Origin: Streptomyces netropsis
Lineage (GTDB): Bacteria; Actinomycetota; Actinomycetes; Streptomycetales; Streptomycetaceae
Length of the DNA: 51,870 bases
Assembly: GCF_014203545.1 (NCBI RefSeq)
Contig: NZ_JACHJG010000023.1
Span: 1-51,870, forward strand
Direction of reading: 5' to 3'
The notes below the pieces were generated by a model. It was not told the DNA's origin. It searched no databases and worked only from the letters and a program-made list of their open reading frames with translations. Below, piece by piece: positions 41,716 to 49,934 of the stretch (position 1 is its first letter; each line of letters opens with the position of its first letter). Both the position numbers and the translations under genes were made by a program.

Positions 41716-43932
41716 GTGGAGAACGAGACCCACTACGCCGAAGCCGTCATCGACAACGGCACCTTCGGCACCCGCACCATCCGCTTCGAGACGGGCCGCC
41801 TGGCCAAGCAGGCCGCCGGCTCCGCCGTGGCGTACCTGGACGACGACACCATGGTGCTGTCGGCCACCACCGCTTCGAAGAAGCCCAAGGACCAGCTGGA
41901 CTTCTTCCCCCTGACGGTCGACGTCGAGGAGCGCCAGTACGCGGCCGGCAAGATCCCCGGCTCGTTCTTCCGTCGTGAGGGCCGCCCCTCCGAGGACGCG
42001 ATCCTCACCTGCCGCCTGATCGACCGCCCGCTGCGCCCCTCCTTCAAGAAGGGCCTGCGCAACGAGATCCAGATCGTCGAGACGATCATGGCGCTCAACC
42101 CCGACCACCTGTACGACGTGGTCGCGATCAACGCCGCCTCCTGCTCCACGCAGCTCGCGGGCCTGCCCTTCTCCGGTCCGATCGGCGCCACCCGCGTGGC
42201 CCTGATCAAGGGCCAGTGGGTGGCGTTCCCGACCCACACCGAGCTCGAGGACGCCGTCTTCGACATGGTCGTGGCCGGTCGCGTCCTCGAGGACGGCGAC
42301 GTCGCGATCATGATGGTCGAGGCCGAGGCCACCGAGAAGACCGTCCAGCTCGTGGCGGACGGCGCCGAGGCCCCGACCGAAGAGGTCGTCGCCGCCGGTC
42401 TCGAGTCGGCGAAGCCGTTCATCAAGGTCCTGTGCCGCGCCCAGTCGGAGCTCGCGGCCAAGGCCGCCAAGCCCGAGGGTGAGTTCCCGGTCTTCCTGGA
42501 CTACCAGGACGACGTCTTCGAGGCGCTCTCCGCCGCGGTCACCGCGGAGCTCTCGCAGGCGCTCACCATCGCCGGCAAGCAGGACCGCGAGACCGAGCTG
42601 GACCGCGTCAAGGAGATCGCCGCGGAGAAGCTCCTCCCGGCCTTCGAGGGCCGCGAGAAGGAGATCTCCGCCGCGTACCGTTCGCTGACCAAGAAGCTGG
42701 TCCGCGAGCGCGTCATCAAGGACAAGGTCCGCATCGACGGCCGTGGCGTCACGGACATCCGTACGCTCGCCGCCGAGGTCGAGGCCATCCCGCGCGTGCA
42801 CGGCTCGGCGCTGTTCGAGCGTGGCGAGACCCAGATCCTGGGCGTCACCACCCTCAACATGCTCCGCATGGAGCAGCAGCTGGACACCCTCTCCCCGGTG
42901 ACCCGCAAGCGCTACATGCACAACTACAACTTCCCGCCGTACTCCGTCGGCGAGACCGGCCGCGTCGGTTCGCCGAAGCGCCGCGAGATCGGCCACGGCG
43001 CCCTGGCCGAGCGGGCCATCGTGCCCGTGCTGCCGTCGCGCGAGGAGTTCCCGTACGCCATCCGCCAGGTCTCCGAGGCGCTCGGCTCCAACGGCTCGAC
43101 CTCCATGGGCTCGGTCTGCGCCTCCACCATGTCGCTGCTGAACGCCGGTGTGCCCCTCAAGGCCCCCGTCGCCGGTATCGCCATGGGTCTGATCTCCCAG
43201 GAGATCGACGGCAAGACGCACTACGTCGCCCTCACCGACATCCTCGGTGCGGAGGACGCGTTCGGTGACATGGACTTCAAGGTCGCCGGTACCAAGACCT
43301 TCGTCACCGCGCTCCAGCTCGACACCAAGCTCGACGGCATCCCCGCCTCGGTCCTGGCCGCCGCGCTGAAGCAGGCCCGCGACGCGCGCCTCCACATCCT
43401 CGATGTGATGAACGAGGCCATCGACGTCCCGGACGAGATGTCCCCGAACGCCCCGCGGATCATCACCGTCAAGATCCCGGTGGACAAGATCGGTGAGGTC
43501 ATCGGCCCCAAGGGCAAGATGATCAACCAGATCCAGGAGGACACCGGCGCCGACATCACGATCGAGGACGACGGCACCATCTACATCGGTGCCGCCGACG
43601 GTCCGGCCGCCGAGGCCGCCCGCGCCACGATCAACGGCATCGCCAACCCGACCATGCCGGAGGTCGGCGAGCGCTACCTGGGTACGGTCGTCAAGACCAC
43701 CACCTTCGGTGCCTTCGTCTCCCTCATGCCGGGCAAGGACGGTCTGCTGCACATCTCGCAGATCCGCAAGCTCGCCGGTGGCAAGCGCGTGGAGAACGTC
43801 GAGGACGTGCTCGGCGTCGGCGCCAAGGTCCAGGTCGAGATCGCCGAGATCGACCAGCGCGGCAAGCTCTCGCTGATCCCGGTCATCGAGGGCGAGGACG
43901 GCGACGAGGCTAAGGACGAGTCCGCCAAGTGA
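41716..43932 (+). CDS. pnp: Polyribonucleotide nucleotidyltransferase (PNPase)
   Basis: A 738-residue PNPase that degrades RNA phosphorolytically and in Streptomyces also makes poly(A)-like tails. Two RNase PH-like domains (from FETGRLAKQAAGSAVAYLDDDTMVLSAT and from VRIDGRGVTDIRTLAAEVEAIPRVHGSALFERGETQIL) surround a helical domain. The KH domain holds VIGPKGKMINQIQEDTGADITIEDDG. S1 begins GERYLGTVVKTTTFGAFVSLMPGKDGLLHISQI near the C-terminus. The GTG at 41716 follows GAGGAGA and gives the start ENETHYAEAVIDNG. The longer upstream frame is rejected. Confidence 0.97.
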   Translation: MENETHYAEAVIDNGTFGTRTIRFETGRLAKQAAGSAVAYLDDDTMVLSATTASKKPKDQLDFFPLTVDVEERQYAAGKIPGSFFRREGRPSEDAILTCRLIDRPLRPSFKKGLRNEIQIVETIMALNPDHLYDVVAINAASCSTQLAGLPFSGPIGATRVALIKGQWVAFPTHTELEDAVFDMVVAGRVLEDGDVAIMMVEAEATEKTVQLVADGAEAPTEEVVAAGLESAKPFIKVLCRAQSELAAKAAKPEGEFPVFLDYQDDVFEALSAAVTAELSQALTIAGKQDRETELDRVKEIAAEKLLPAFEGREKEISAAYRSLTKKLVRERVIKDKVRIDGRGVTDIRTLAAEVEAIPRVHGSALFERGETQILGVTTLNMLRMEQQLDTLSPVTRKRYMHNYNFPPYSVGETGRVGSPKRREIGHGALAERAIVPVLPSREEFPYAIRQVSEALGSNGSTSMGSVCASTMSLLNAGVPLKAPVAGIAMGLISQEIDGKTHYVALTDILGAEDAFGDMDFKVAGTKTFVTALQLDTKLDGIPASVLAAALKQARDARLHILDVMNEAIDVPDEMSPNAPRIITVKIPVDKIGEVIGPKGKMINQIQEDTGADITIEDDGTIYIGAADGPAAEAARATINGIANPTMPEVGERYLGTVVKTTTFGAFVSLMPGKDGLLHISQIRKLAGGKRVENVEDVLGVGAKVQVEIAEIDQRGKLSLIPVIEGEDGDEAKDESAK

Positions 43933-45308
43933 CGTCCCGTAGTACACGGAAGACGGCCCGCACCTCTTCGGAGGGGCGGGCCGTCGCCCGTACCCAAACG
44001 CTTCTCAAGGGCGAGAACGGCATCGGTACGGTCCGCAGGACCACCCTTCCCGGCGGCCTGCGCATCGTCACCGAGACCCTGCCGTCCGTACGCTCCGCGA
44101 CCTTCGGCATCTGGGCCAACGTCGGCTCCCGCGACGAGACCCCGACCCTCAACGGCGCCACGCACTACCTGGAGCACCTGCTCTTCAAGGGCACCTCCAA
44201 GCGCAGCGCGCTCGACATCTCCTCGGCGATCGACGCGGTCGGCGGCGAGATGAACGCGTTCACGGCGAAGGAGTACACCTGCTACTACGCACGTGTCCTC
44301 GACACCGATCTGCCGCTGGCCATCGACGTCGTCTGTGACATGCTCACCGGCTCGCTCATCGAGGCCTCCGACGTCGACGCCGAGCGCGGCGTGATCCTCG
44401 AAGAGATCGCGATGACCGAGGACGACCCCGGCGACTGCGTGCACGACCTGTTCGCGCACACCATGCTGGGCGACACCCCGCTGGGCCGCCCGGTGCTCGG
44501 CACGGTCGACACGATCAACGCCCTCACGCGCGACCAGATCGCCCGCTTCTACAAGAAGCACTACGACCCGACCCACCTGGTCGTGGCCGCCGCGGGCAAC
44601 GTCGACCACGCCAAGGTCGTCCGCCAGGTGCGCGCCGCGTTCGAGAAGGCCGGCGCCCTCTCCCGTACGGACGCCCTGCCCGTCGACCCGCGCGCGGGCG
44701 CCCGCACGATCCGCACCGCGGGCCGCGTGGAACTGCTGGGCCGCAAGACCGAGCAGGCGCACGTCGTCCTCGGCATGCCGGGCCTGGCCCGCACCGACGA
44801 GCGCCGCTGGGCGCTCGGCGTGCTCAACACCGCGCTCGGCGGCGGCATGAGCTCGCGGCTCTTCCAGGAAGTCCGGGAGAAGCGCGGACTCGCCTACTCC
44901 GTCTACTCCTACACCTCGGGCTTCGCCGACTGCGGCCTCTTCGGCGTCTATGCCGGCTGCCGCCCGAGCCAGGTCCACGACGTGCTCAAGATCTGCCGCG
45001 ACGAGCTGCACAAGGTCGCGACCGAGGGGCTCAGCGACGAGGAGATCACCCGCGCCGTCGGGCAGCTCTCCGGCTCCACGGTCCTCGGGCTGGAGGACAC
45101 GGGCGCGCTGATGAACCGCATCGGCAAGAGCGAGCTGTGCTGGGGCGAGCAGATGTCGGTCTCCGACATGCTGACGCGCATCGCGGCCGTCACCCCGGAG
45201 GAGATCCGGGAAGTGGCCCGCGATGTACTGGGGCAGCGTCCTTCGCTGTCCGTCATCGGCCCGCTGAAGGACAAGCAGGCGGTCAGGCTCGACGCGGTCG
45301 TGGCCTGA
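43929..45308 (+). CDS. M16 family zinc metallopeptidase
   Basis: A 459-residue inverzincin. The zinc site HYLEH (His79-x-x-Glu82-His83) lies in NGATHYLEHLLFKGT, and the distal Glu is in AERGVILEEIAM. The C-terminal half has the second, non-catalytic M16 domain with GGGMSSRLFQEVREKRGLAYSVYSY. This resembles the actinobacterial protease encoded after pnp (PqqL/mitochondrial-processing-like); its substrate is not known. The GTG start overlaps the pnp stop (GTGA). Confidence 0.92.
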   Translation: MTSRSTRKTARTSSEGRAVARTQTLLKGENGIGTVRRTTLPGGLRIVTETLPSVRSATFGIWANVGSRDETPTLNGATHYLEHLLFKGTSKRSALDISSAIDAVGGEMNAFTAKEYTCYYARVLDTDLPLAIDVVCDMLTGSLIEASDVDAERGVILEEIAMTEDDPGDCVHDLFAHTMLGDTPLGRPVLGTVDTINALTRDQIARFYKKHYDPTHLVVAAAGNVDHAKVVRQVRAAFEKAGALSRTDALPVDPRAGARTIRTAGRVELLGRKTEQAHVVLGMPGLARTDERRWALGVLNTALGGGMSSRLFQEVREKRGLAYSVYSYTSGFADCGLFGVYAGCRPSQVHDVLKICRDELHKVATEGLSDEEITRAVGQLSGSTVLGLEDTGALMNRIGKSELCWGEQMSVSDMLTRIAAVTPEEIREVARDVLGQRPSLSVIGPLKDKQAVRLDAVVA

Positions 45309-45386
45309 CGCTCCTGACAGATTCCGTCTGATTCCGACTGGTCCTGAGTGATCCTTAGAGATCCTTAAGAGAAGGAAGCATCAAGG

Positions 45387-46139
45387 ATGAGCAAGCTGCG
45401 CGTGGCGGTCATCGGCGCCCAGGGCCGGATCGGCTCCGAGGCCGTACGGGCCGTCGAAGCCGCCGCCGACATGGAGCTGGTGGCCGCGCTGGGCCGGGGC
45501 GACAAGCTCGAGACGCTGACCGGGGCGGGCGCCCAGGTCGCCGTCGAGCTGACCCACCCCGACTCGGTCATGGACAACCTCGAGTTCTGCGTCGCCCACG
45601 GCATCCACGGCGTGGTCGGCACCACCGGCTGGACCGAGGACCGCCTCGCCCGGCTGACCGGCTGGCTCGACGCCAAGCCGGGCACCGGCGTGCTCATCGC
45701 CCCGAACTTCTCCATCGGGGCCGTGCTGACCATGGCCTTCGCCCAGCAGGCGGCCCGCTTCTTCGAGTCGGTCGAGGTCGTCGAGCTGCACCACCCGAAC
45801 AAGGCCGACGCCCCCTCCGGCACCGCCACCCGCACCGCGCAGCTCATCGCGGCGGCGCGCCGGGAGGCGGGCTGCGCCCCGCAGCCCGACGCCACGACGA
45901 CCGCCCTGGACGGCGCGCGCGGCGCGGACGTCGAGGGGGTGCCGGTGCACTCGGTGCGGCTGCGCGGGCTGCTGGCCCACCAGGAGGTGCTGCTCGGCGA
46001 CACCGGCGAGACGCTGACCATCCGGCACGACTCGCTGCACCACAGCTGCTTCATGCCGGGCATCCTGCTCGGCGCGCGGCGCGTGGTGGACACCCCGGGC
46101 CTGACCTTCGGGCTGGAACACTTCCTGGATCTGGGCTGA
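45387..46139 (+). CDS. dapB: 4-hydroxy-tetrahydrodipicolinate reductase
   Basis: A 250-residue enzyme of the diaminopimelate/lysine pathway, reducing the DapA product with NAD(P)H. The N-terminal Rossmann motif is RVAVIGAQGRIGSEAVRAVE. The catalytic motif is ELHHPNKADAPSGTA (about residues 130-145), containing the His pair and Lys. Length matches actinobacterial DapB. The ATG follows GAGAAGGAAG. It lies about 2.8 kb upstream of thyX and dapA. Confidence 0.97.
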   Translation: MSKLRVAVIGAQGRIGSEAVRAVEAAADMELVAALGRGDKLETLTGAGAQVAVELTHPDSVMDNLEFCVAHGIHGVVGTTGWTEDRLARLTGWLDAKPGTGVLIAPNFSIGAVLTMAFAQQAARFFESVEVVELHHPNKADAPSGTATRTAQLIAAARREAGCAPQPDATTTALDGARGADVEGVPVHSVRLRGLLAHQEVLLGDTGETLTIRHDSLHHSCFMPGILLGARRVVDTPGLTFGLEHFLDLG

Positions 46140-46144
46140 GAACC

Positions 46145-46603
46145 GTGCGCGCAAAGATCGTCTATTTCGCCCTGGCCGCCGTCCTGGTCGCCTACTTCGT
46201 CCTGGTCGGCAGCCGCGGCGTCATGCTGATCCAGCAGGGCACGGTGCTCACGGTCGCCTTCGGCGTCTCCGTGCTGGTCCTGCCGTTCATCGGTGCCTGG
46301 TTCCTGTACCAGACCACCAAGTTCGCGCGCGCCGCCGACCGGCTGGCGCGGGAGCTGGACGCGGAGGGCGGCCTGCCGGTCGACGAGCTGGTACGGACCC
46401 CGAGCGGCCGTATCGACCGCGACTCCGCGGACGAGGTCTTCGCCCGGCGGCAGGCCGAGACCGAGGACGCCCCGGGCGACTGGCGCTCGTGGTTCCGCCT
46501 GGCCGTGGCCTACCACGACGCCCGTGACACCCCGCGGGCCCGCAAGGCCATGCAGCGGGCGATCGCGCTGCACGACGGGAAGCCGGTCCGCGTCGAGGCG
46601 TAG
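46145..46603 (+). CDS. Small two-helix membrane protein with TPR-like tail
   Basis: A 152-residue protein. Helices at about residues 5-23 (VYFALAAVLVAYFVLVGSR) and 34-56 (VLTVAFGVSVLVLPFIGAWFLY) are followed by a cytosolic tail. The end (DWRSWFRLAVAYHDARDTPRARKAMQRAIALHD) has a TPR-like helix pair. This matches a conserved hypothetical seen after dapB in Streptomyces. Function unknown. The GTG start is 5 bases after the dapB stop, so it is probably co-transcribed. Confidence 0.8.
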   Translation: MRAKIVYFALAAVLVAYFVLVGSRGVMLIQQGTVLTVAFGVSVLVLPFIGAWFLYQTTKFARAADRLARELDAEGGLPVDELVRTPSGRIDRDSADEVFARRQAETEDAPGDWRSWFRLAVAYHDARDTPRARKAMQRAIALHDGKPVRVEA

Positions 46604-46620
46604 GCCGTTGCCATCGTGTT

Positions 46621-46678
46621 CTCAAACGCCGGACGGGCTTGGTAGCTGATCAGCCACCAAGCCCGTCCGGCGTTTGAG
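46621..46678. terminator. 58-base near-perfect palindrome, likely dispersed repeat acting as terminator
   Basis: CTCAAACGCCGGACGGGCTT and following GGT (46621-46643) pair with 46656-46678 over 23 bp with no mismatch. After one mismatch an inner GCT/AGC continues. CTCAAACGCCGGACGGGCT is a sequence I recall as common between genes in Streptomyces. It lies 17 bases past the preceding gene and ends 89 bases before the convergent gene's stop, so it may terminate both. Confidence 0.85.
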
Positions 46679-46766
46679 GACGCGCCCGCAGGGCGCTCGC
46701 CGCCGCAGGCGGCACAGGTGGCCCGCAGGCGAAGAGCCGTCAGCCAGCCGAGAGGCGACGGGCCCC

Positions 46767-47327
46767 TCAGCGCCGGTGCGCGGCGACCCGGTCCTCGATC
46801 GCTTCGGCCGCGACGGCGAAGGCTTCCGGACGGCCGAGGAAGTCCCCGCCACGGTCCGTGACCACCACGGGGAGCGAGCCGCCCCGCGCCAGGTCGACGA
46901 CCAGGGCCTGTCCCTGGACCGTGCGCGGCAGGCCCAGCCAGCGGACCGGCTGCTGAGTGGTCCGTACGGCCGCGACGTCCGACCACGCCACGGTGGTGCC
47001 GGACACCAGTCGCAGCTGGCGCAGCCCCTGCGGGCTCACCCAGATCCCCACGCGCACCAGCCGGACCGCGATGGTGATCATGAGAGCGGCGACGGCGAGG
47101 CAGATTCCCGCGCCGGGCAGTGATCCGGCGAGCGCGATGATCAGCGCCGAGAACAGTACGTACGAGGCGAGCAACAGCACCAGCGCCGAGCCGCCGACCC
47201 GCCAAGGACCGGGGCGGTACGGACGCCGCCAGCGGTCGAGGTCCTCATAGGGCAGGTTCTCGTCGGGCGTGGTCGCGGGCGCGAGGTCTTCGGCGTCGCG
47301 GTCGGCTGTCAAGAAGGGCAGGGGCAC
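46767..47327 (-). CDS. PH-like domain membrane protein
   Basis: A 186-residue protein. Two membrane helices at about residues 45-85 (SALVLLLASYVLFSALIIALAG and GICLAVAALMITIAVRLV) precede a bacterial PH-like domain with GIWVSPQGLRQLRLVSGTTVAWSDVAAV and QGQALVVDLARGGSLPVVVTDR. Such proteins are common in actinobacteria, with no known role. It starts with GTG, and AGGAA lies 9 bases upstream. It converges on the dapB arm. Confidence 0.75.
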   Translation of the reverse strand: MPLPFLTADRDAEDLAPATTPDENLPYEDLDRWRRPYRPGPWRVGGSALVLLLASYVLFSALIIALAGSLPGAGICLAVAALMITIAVRLVRVGIWVSPQGLRQLRLVSGTTVAWSDVAAVRTTQQPVRWLGLPRTVQGQALVVDLARGGSLPVVVTDRGGDFLGRPEAFAVAAEAIEDRVAAHRR

Positions 47328-47380
47328 GACGGTTGTTCCTCACGTACGAGCACGCTCCACTGGCTGTGCCCGGTGAGGTT

Positions 47381-47440
47381 ATCGATGCGTGAGGGGCCCG
47401 ACCACTCCAGGGTGGGTGGACCGGGCCCCTCACGATCGAT
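47381..47440 (-). terminator. Long hairpin terminator after the small membrane protein
   Basis: CGTGAGGGGCCCG (47388-47400) pairs with CGGGCCCCTCACG (47422-47434). ATCGAT on both sides extends the stem by 6 bp past one bulged G, and an inner CCAC/GTGG adds 4 bp. It directly abuts the stop of the minus-strand gene at 47440. Confidence 0.85.
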
Positions 47441-47682
47441 CAGCGGCCGTCGGACGCTTCCGACTGCTGCGAATGGTGCGAATTCTGCGTGCCCGTCTGG
47501 AGCGACGGCATCCCGAACAGCAGCGCTCCGACGAGCCCCGTCGTGACCGTCAGCCCCACGAGCACCCGGCCGGCTATCTGCGACCGACTCGCGCGATCTC
47601 GGGGCGGCGGCGTGACGTTGCTGCGGTAACGCTCGGCCTCGGCGACGAAGGCGAACGGTACGGGCTCTCGCCGGCGGAACAT
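47440..47682 (-). CDS. Small single-pass membrane protein
   Basis: An 80-residue protein. The N-terminus MFRRREPVPFAFVAEAERYRSNVTPPPRDR is basic and hydrophilic. One membrane helix (IAGRVLVGLTVTTGLVGALLFGM) follows at about residues 38-60, then a short polar tail (SHHSQQSEASDGR). No family is recognised; similar short proteins occur near thyX in Streptomyces. The ATG at 47682 follows AGGAGA 7 bases away, better than the longer frame from 47700. Confidence 0.65.
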   Translation of the reverse strand: MFRRREPVPFAFVAEAERYRSNVTPPPRDRASRSQIAGRVLVGLTVTTGLVGALLFGMPSLQTGTQNSHHSQQSEASDGR

Positions 47683-47923
47683 GAAGAACTCTCCTAGCAA
47701 CCTCGAAGTCGGCTGTTACTCATAAGGACGTTCTTTTGGCCCCAGGGGTGCCCGTTTTCGTCAACTTCTGTGAAAAATCTCAACCGGCGTCCCGACACTC
47801 CCACCGGCGACCCTCGCCCGACCGCACTCGGCGGCTCCGCCAGCGCGTCAGGCCGGACCGAGTGTCAGTGGCGGCCCGTAGGCTTGTCGCCGCCCGAGCA
47901 TTGCAACTGGAAGGACCCCGCCG

Positions 47924-48664
47924 GTGACCGACAGCCCCACCGAGACCGCCAAGCCCGGATTCCTCAGCGACGTGACCGTCGAGCTGGTCAAGCACAGCGC
48001 CGCCGACTCCGACGTGCTGTGGGCGGCTCGCGTCTCCACCGCCGGCGAGCAGTCCCTCGAAGAGCTCACGAAGGACCCCGAGCGGTCCAAGGGCCTCATC
48101 AATTATCTGATGCGCGACCGCCACGGCAGCCCCTTCGAGCACAACTCGATGACCTTCTTCATCAGCGCCCCGATCTTCGTCTTCCGCGAGTTCATGCGCC
48201 ACCGCGTCGGCTGGTCGTACAACGAGGAGTCCGGCCGCTACCGCGAGCTCCAGCCCGTCTTCTACGTTCCGGGCCAGGACCGCAAGCTGGTCCAGGAGGG
48301 CCGCCCGGGCAAGTACGTCTTCGTCGACGGCACCCCGGAGCAGCACGAGCTGACCAGCCGCGTCATGGAGGACTCCTACCGCCAGGCCTACGAGGCCTAC
48401 CAGGAGATGCTCGCCGCGGGCGTCGCCCGTGAGGTCGCCCGCGCGGTGCTGCCGGTCGGTCTCTTCTCCTCCATGTACGCCACGTGCAACGCCCGCTCCC
48501 TGATGCACTTCCTCGGCCTGCGCACCCAGCACGAGCAGGCGGCCGTCCCCTCGTTCCCGCAGCGGGAGATCGAGATGGTCGGAGAGAAGATGGAGGCGGA
48601 GTGGGCCAAGCTCATGCCGCTCACCTACGCCGCCTTCAACAAGAACGGCCGCGTCGCACCGTAA
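47924..48664 (+). CDS. thyX: Flavin-dependent thymidylate synthase
   Basis: A 246-residue ThyX, which makes dTMP from dUMP using FAD, NADPH and methylenetetrahydrofolate. The hallmark is FMRHRVGWSYNEESGRY: RHR at residues 92-94, eight residues, then Ser103, matching the RHRX(7-8)S signature. The segment GLRTQHEQAAVPSFPQREIEMVGEKM near the C-terminus is also typical. GGAAGG lies upstream of the GTG. TAGGCT at about 47879-47884 is a possible -10. No thyA-type gene is present in the window. Confidence 0.97.
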   Translation: MTDSPTETAKPGFLSDVTVELVKHSAADSDVLWAARVSTAGEQSLEELTKDPERSKGLINYLMRDRHGSPFEHNSMTFFISAPIFVFREFMRHRVGWSYNEESGRYRELQPVFYVPGQDRKLVQEGRPGKYVFVDGTPEQHELTSRVMEDSYRQAYEAYQEMLAAGVAREVARAVLPVGLFSSMYATCNARSLMHFLGLRTQHEQAAVPSFPQREIEMVGEKMEAEWAKLMPLTYAAFNKNGRVAP

Positions 48665-48759
48665 GGGCGAGCGCGCTCGCACTCCGTCGCGGCCGCCCAC
48701 ACGGCGTGACGTGATCATGTGACGCACTGATGCACGGACCGGTAGGCGAAGTGTCCGTA

Positions 48760-48789
48760 TTGCGGCATTTCGCCACCTTCATCTACGCT
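48760..48789 (+). promoter_or_regulatory. Predicted promoter upstream of dapA
   Basis: TTGCGG (48760-48765) and TACGCT (48784-48789) are separated by 18 bases. Transcription would begin near 48796, so the 48801 hairpin would form the very start of the dapA leader. Confidence 0.4.
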
Positions 48790-48800
48790 GAACAAACGGG

Positions 48801-48838
48801 CCCGGCACTGCTTGAACCCCCGAGCAGGCAGTGCCGGG
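48801..48838 (+). terminator. Hairpin between thyX and dapA
   Basis: CCCGGCACTGC (48801-48811) pairs perfectly with GCAGTGCCGGG (48828-48838), followed by ATCCCTTTC. It could terminate thyX, 137 bases upstream, or be a dapA leader structure if the predicted promoter is real. Confidence 0.7.
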
Positions 48839-48897
48839 ATCCCTTTCGCACTCCCCGAGGGAGCACCTCACGGTGAGCAACGAGTAGCGTGGCCCCC

Positions 48898-49797
48898 ATG
48901 GCTCCGACCTCCACACCGCAGACGCCCTTCGGGCGGGTCCTGACCGCGATGGTGACGCCCTTCACGCCCGAAGGCGCCCTCGACCTCGACGGCGCCCAGC
49001 GGCTCGCCACCCACTTGGTGGACGCCGGCAACGACGGCCTCGTCGTCAACGGCACCACCGGCGAGTCGCCCACCACCAGCGACGCGGAGAAAGCCCAGCT
49101 CGTACGGGCCGTGGTCGAAGCCGTCGGAGACCGAGCCCACGTCGTCGCCGGAGCCGGCACGAACGACACCGCGCACAGCATCGAGCTGGCCCGCGCCGCC
49201 GAGCAGGCCGGTGCGCACGGCCTCCTCGTCGTCACCCCGTACTACAACAAGCCGCCGCAGGAAGGCCTCTACCGGCACTTCACCGCGGTCGCCGACGCCA
49301 CGGGCCTGCCCGTGATGCTCTACGACATCCCCGGCCGCAGCGGCGTCCCGATCAACACCGAGACCATCGTCCGGCTGGCCGACCACCCCCGGATCGTCGC
49401 CAACAAGGACGCCAAGGGCGACCTCGGCCGCGCCAGCTGGGCCATCGCCCGCTCCGGCCTCGCCTGGTACTCCGGCGACGACATGCTGAACCTGCCGCTG
49501 CTCTCCGTCGGCGCCGCCGGTTTCGTCTCCGTCGTCGGCCACGTCGTCGCCCCCGAGCTGCGCGCACTGCTCGAAGCCCACCGCTCCGGGGACGTCACCA
49601 AGGCGACCGAGATCCACCAGCGGCTGCTCCCGGTCTTCACCGGCATGTTCCGCACCCAGGGCGTGATCACCACCAAGGCCGCCCTGGCCCTGCAGGGCCT
49701 GCCCGCCGGCCCGCTGCGCCTGCCGCTCGTCGAGCTGTCCCCGGAGGAGACCGAGCAGCTCAAGCGCGATCTGTCGGCCGGCGGGGTACAGCTTTAA
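48898..49797 (+). CDS. dapA: 4-hydroxy-tetrahydrodipicolinate synthase
   Basis: A 299-residue aldolase that condenses pyruvate and aspartate semialdehyde, the first committed step to diaminopimelate and lysine. FGRVLTAMVTPFTPEG opens the TIM barrel, and VVNGTTGESPTTS is the substrate-binding GTTGE motif. TPYYNKPPQEGLYRHF contains the catalytic Tyr, and RIVANKDAKGDL has the Schiff-base Lys. The ATG at 48898 is preferred over the GTG at 48889; neither has a clear Shine-Dalgarno. It is followed by RNase J. Confidence 0.97.
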   Translation: MAPTSTPQTPFGRVLTAMVTPFTPEGALDLDGAQRLATHLVDAGNDGLVVNGTTGESPTTSDAEKAQLVRAVVEAVGDRAHVVAGAGTNDTAHSIELARAAEQAGAHGLLVVTPYYNKPPQEGLYRHFTAVADATGLPVMLYDIPGRSGVPINTETIVRLADHPRIVANKDAKGDLGRASWAIARSGLAWYSGDDMLNLPLLSVGAAGFVSVVGHVVAPELRALLEAHRSGDVTKATEIHQRLLPVFTGMFRTQGVITTKAALALQGLPAGPLRLPLVELSPEETEQLKRDLSAGGVQL

Positions 49798-49934
49798 CCA
49801 GGGGCCGTTCCCCGCATAGCGGACCGGCACACCACGGACTTCACAACTGAACACCGAAAACAACTGCAAGTGCACGAATGTCACGCGCGCCATGTGCCCC
49901 AGCGGCATGTGGCGTGCGTGGTGAGGAGAGTCTT

